Shown: positions 61,686 through 64,000 of the stretch, piece after piece | How the letters are laid out: the number at the start of each line of letters is the position of its first letter | How positions within the stretch are numbered: the stretch's first letter is position 1 | Assembly (NCBI RefSeq): GCF_024297185.1 | Contig: NZ_JANCTD010000002.1 | Location: 124,001 to 188,000, forward strand | Direction of reading: 5' to 3' | Source of the DNA: Lewinella sp. JB7 | GTDB taxonomy: Bacteria > Bacteroidota > Bacteroidia > Chitinophagales > Saprospiraceae | DNA: 64,000 nt | Notes under the pieces: generated by a model | What the model was told of the DNA's origin: nothing | Databases searched by the model: none | The model's input: only the letters and a program-made list of their open reading frames with translations | Translations under genes and position numbers: made by a program

Positions 61686-62975
61686 TTATATAAGGTCTTC
61701 GAGTACAAAGGTAAAATCAAGTAGTCTCCCGTGACGGTACACCCGGAGCTTCACTTTCCGTCCGGGTTTCCCCTCGAGCTTTTGGATGATTTTCTGCAGG
61801 GATAGCAGGCTGGCCGTCACGCCGTTCACCGCCCGGATGCGGTCACCGACCTGGAGGCCAGCCCGGTCCGCCGGGCTGCTCGGTACCACGTTACTGATGC
61901 TGTATTTGTGCAGGTTGTTGCCGCCCGCCAGGATGCTGAGGCCCGAGCGGTCGTAGGAGAACTTCTGCTTCCAGCGACGGCCTTCGGGCTTCATGTACAC
62001 GGACCTGCGGACGTAATCGATGGCGACCGTGAACCGCTTGAGCATGCGGGTGCCGATGATCCCCTGCCGTTCGTTGAAGAAGGTCAGGCCCACGGTGTCT
62101 ACCTCCTGGAAGTAGGTCACGACGTTGCGCATTTTGCGGTCGGCGAGATCCACCACCCGGCTGCGGCCGACGCTGCCGCTGACCGTTCCCCCCAGTCCGC
62201 TGGCAATGTGGGTAGGAATAGTCTGCTCCGGTAGGTCCAGGTGCGCTGTATCCGGATACGTGTGCATAAGGAGACTCAGGCCGGCTCCGGTGTCCATCAG
62301 GAGGCGACGGGTGGTCGTACTATCGCGCAAGACGCCGATGCCGACATTCAGGTAGGGGCGGTTGCGAATGAAGGTGCTGGGGACTTCCTTGAACGCGCGC
62401 CGCACCCGAAACTTGCTGGGGTCGTGGAGAAACATGATCTGCCGGCGGAAGTCGAATTCTACCACGAAGCGCATCAGGAAATCGCCGCCGATGATGCCGT
62501 GGATACTGGTGCCCGTAATTCGCTCGAAGTTGAAGTAATTTTCCTCCAGCACGAGCACCGAGCGGTTGCGGGCCAGCAGGCGGTCGGAGATGCGCATGTT
62601 CACGCCCGTAGCGAGGTATGCGGTGAGTTCCGAATCGATGTCCGCCCCCCGGATCTTGAAGGTCCGCCGGTAACTGACGTTCAGAATATCGGTGATGGTC
62701 TTATCGAGGACCACCGTATTTTCGGCGCCGGTGTCGACGATGAAGCGGAGGGGCACCGATCCGTTCAGCAGTATGGGGATAACGATGAAGTCGTTTTCCA
62801 GGTCGAAGGGGATCTCGATCACCCGTTGTTTGCCCAACACCTTCATATCCAGGCGCTGAGCGGATACCGCTTCCGTACCGACGCACAGCCACGCCAGAAA
62901 GAGGATGGCGGGGACGCGGGAGCGGAGTGGATACGGAAGTAGCAAGCGAGTTTGGTTAGTAGCTGTCGCTAACAA
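61686..62975 (-). CDS. Aspartyl protease family protein with PDZ domain
   Basis: A 429-residue exported protein. The start is uncertain: no ATG precedes the signal region, so TTG at 62975 or 62945 may be used. A hydrophobic segment (VPAILFLAWLCVGTEAVSAQ) fits a signal peptide. Two retropepsin-like aspartyl domains follow, with catalytic motifs FIVDTGAENTVVL and LLMDTGAGLSLLM. The second half has a PDZ domain (VVPSSPADRAGLQVGDRIRA, GRKVKLRVYRHGRL). It is probably a periplasmic protease; partner or substrate unknown. Confidence 0.85.
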   Translation of the reverse strand: MLATATNQTRLLLPYPLRSRVPAILFLAWLCVGTEAVSAQRLDMKVLGKQRVIEIPFDLENDFIVIPILLNGSVPLRFIVDTGAENTVVLDKTITDILNVSYRRTFKIRGADIDSELTAYLATGVNMRISDRLLARNRSVLVLEENYFNFERITGTSIHGIIGGDFLMRFVVEFDFRRQIMFLHDPSKFRVRRAFKEVPSTFIRNRPYLNVGIGVLRDSTTTRRLLMDTGAGLSLLMHTYPDTAHLDLPEQTIPTHIASGLGGTVSGSVGRSRVVDLADRKMRNVVTYFQEVDTVGLTFFNERQGIIGTRMLKRFTVAIDYVRRSVYMKPEGRRWKQKFSYDRSGLSILAGGNNLHKYSISNVVPSSPADRAGLQVGDRIRAVNGVTASLLSLQKIIQKLEGKPGRKVKLRVYRHGRLLDFTFVLEDLI

Positions 62976-63292
62976 GGTAAGCAGTAAACAATAGGCAGCG
63001 TTTGCAGTTTGGGAGCGTTATAGGAACGTTAATGGGGGTATCCTTAAAGACCAATCCAGTCTGGAATAATCTCCGAAGGAATCCTACATTTGCGGCCTCA
63101 AGTTGCACCCTTGGCGGAATAAGTATCCTGCGAAGTGGCAACCTTCGATCATGTAACTAACCACACATCTTGCGAAGATTTTCCGTCCGGGTTACTTCCC
63201 TCGTACCTGCGGGTCCGTCACCGGACACCCCGAATGCGGCATACACTTCCCTTGCTGTAAACCATCCAATCACATTTTTTACAAACTTTAGT
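62976..63292. other. Intergenic region with SusC-type promoter and long leader
   Basis: No gene was recognised in these 317 bases. A TACATTTG box at 63085-63092 would start a leader of about 195 bases before the receptor ATG. A small stem of arms GTCCG and CGGAC lies near 63211-63225. Confidence 0.5.
63085..63092 (+). promoter_or_regulatory. -7 box of the SusC-type gene
   Basis: TACATTTG matches TAnnTTTG exactly, 200 bases before the ATG. No clear -33 TTG was found. Confidence 0.45.
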
Positions 63293-64000
63293 ATGAAGCT
63301 TAACTTTAACCACGTCCAACGTGGTTGCCTCTTTCTGTTGTTCGTACTGCTGGGTTCGGCGTCCATTATGGCGCAGACCTCGGTAAGTGGTACGATAACC
63401 GATGCGGAAAGCGGTGATCCACTGATCGGTGCCAGCGTCCTGGTTACCGGAACCTCCACCGGAACGGTGACCGATTTCGACGGTAATTTCACCCTCAACG
63501 TTCCGCAGGGAGCCGAATCCCTGACCGTATCCTACACGGGCTACGCTACCCAAACCATTCCGTTTACGGGGCAGAATACCCTCAACGTCACGATGACCTC
63601 CGGCGAACTGCTCGACGAAGTCGTCGTGGTCGGCTACGGTACGGTGACCCAGAAGCAGGTCACCAGTGCGGTAACCTCCATCGATGCGGAAGACTTCAAC
63701 GCCGGTAACATCAACGATCCGACCCAGCTCATTCAGGGAAAGGTCGCCGGTCTGACTATTTCCAAGGTAGGTGGCAACGTCAACGACGGCGCTACCATTC
63801 GCCTCCGCGGCCTGTCGAGTTTCGGCGGTAACACCTCCCCCCTCATCATCATCGATGGGGTCGTTGGTGCCAACCTCCGGACGGTGGACCCGGCCGACAT
63901 CGAGTCGATCAACGTACTGAAGGACGGTTCTGCCGCCGCTATCTACGGTATTCAGGCCTCCGCCGGCGTGATCATCGTTACTACCAAGCGCGGCCGTGAG
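63293..64000 (+). CDS. SusC/RagA-family TonB-linked outer-membrane receptor (3' end beyond window)
   Basis: The first 236 codons of a SusC/RagA receptor. A signal peptide of 28 residues (core CLFLLFVLLGSASIMAQ) precedes a carboxypeptidase-regulatory-like domain (VSGTITDAESGDPLIGASVL, about 30-115). The TonB-dependent plug follows, with the typical ELLDEVVVVGYGTVTQKQV, the LIIIDGVVG block, and DIESINVLKDGSAAAIYG then VIIVTTKRG. These match the SusC family that imports glycans or peptides with a SusD partner; no SusD is visible within the window. It runs off the right edge. Confidence 0.95.
   Translation, partial: MKLNFNHVQRGCLFLLFVLLGSASIMAQTSVSGTITDAESGDPLIGASVLVTGTSTGTVTDFDGNFTLNVPQGAESLTVSYTGYATQTIPFTGQNTLNVTMTSGELLDEVVVVGYGTVTQKQVTSAVTSIDAEDFNAGNINDPTQLIQGKVAGLTISKVGGNVNDGATIRLRGLSSFGGNTSPLIIIDGVVGANLRTVDPADIESINVLKDGSAAAIYGIQASAGVIIVTTKRGRE

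Overview
The window reads as chromosomal DNA of a high-GC member of the Bacteroidota. A Saprospiria/Lewinella-type relative is my best guess, by inference only. Supporting signs are a SusC/RagA-type TonB-linked receptor opening at the right edge, DUF5686, DUF4421, DUF3810 and DUF1573 family proteins, an oversized signal peptidase I, a three-gene succinate dehydrogenase of the four-histidine type, BshC for bacillithiol, and promoter boxes of the Bacteroidota form TAnnTTTG. Clear Shine-Dalgarno sites are absent. No phage, insertion sequence, transposase or CRISPR array was recognised.

Layout. 1-6.7 kb: a minus-strand group with a truncated ketoacyl synthase, a BioF-type enzyme and LepB, then a DUF1573 protein, a small secreted protein and a GlgE-type maltosyltransferase. 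6.9-14.1 kb: lpdA, rpmE2, a lamin-tail protein, a PAP2 phosphatase, a ZIP transporter, an EamA transporter and radA. 14.1-17.6 kb: a C39-peptidase ABC exporter with its HlyD partner. 17.7-21.6 kb: mnmA, an RlmL-type methyltransferase, a one-kilobase array of palindromic repeats, and ubiX. 21.7-25.7 kb: a Bacteroidota orphan family, a DUF5686 outer-membrane protein and two adjacent SSB-like OB-fold genes. 25.6-36 kb: ccmF-ccmE, an L-type lectin protein, a carboxylesterase, a gamma-glutamyltransferase and a short carB. 36.3-39.2 kb: tRNA-Ser(UGA), an unrecognised helical-repeat protein and a lipase-like hydrolase. 39.3-49.6 kb: fmt, a Tricorn-like protease, bshC, an endonuclease/exonuclease/phosphatase-fold protein, a lipoprotein and a double AAA+ ATPase. 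49.8-54.5 kb: a YkuK-type protein, an M20 amidohydrolase, DUF4421, DoxX, a TonB-like protein and a small lipoprotein. 54.5-64 kb: sdhCAB, trxA, DUF3810, an OmpA lipoprotein, an RlpA/SPOR protein, an aspartyl protease with PDZ, and the start of a SusC-type receptor.

How the genes fit together. Most are housekeeping: tRNA maturation and translation, DNA repair, central metabolism, respiratory chain and cytochrome c maturation, redox balance, and envelope biogenesis. The genome is tightly packed: convergent pairs share or abut stop codons, and several promoter-like boxes end only 4-6 bases before a start codon, which suggests leaderless messages. The least explained items are the REP/BIME-like repeat array at 20.0-21.0 kb (alternating 141- and 101-base units), the double CbxX-type AAA+ ATPase with a duplicated N-terminal domain, the tandem SSB-like pair, and the 509-residue orphan beside tRNA-Ser.
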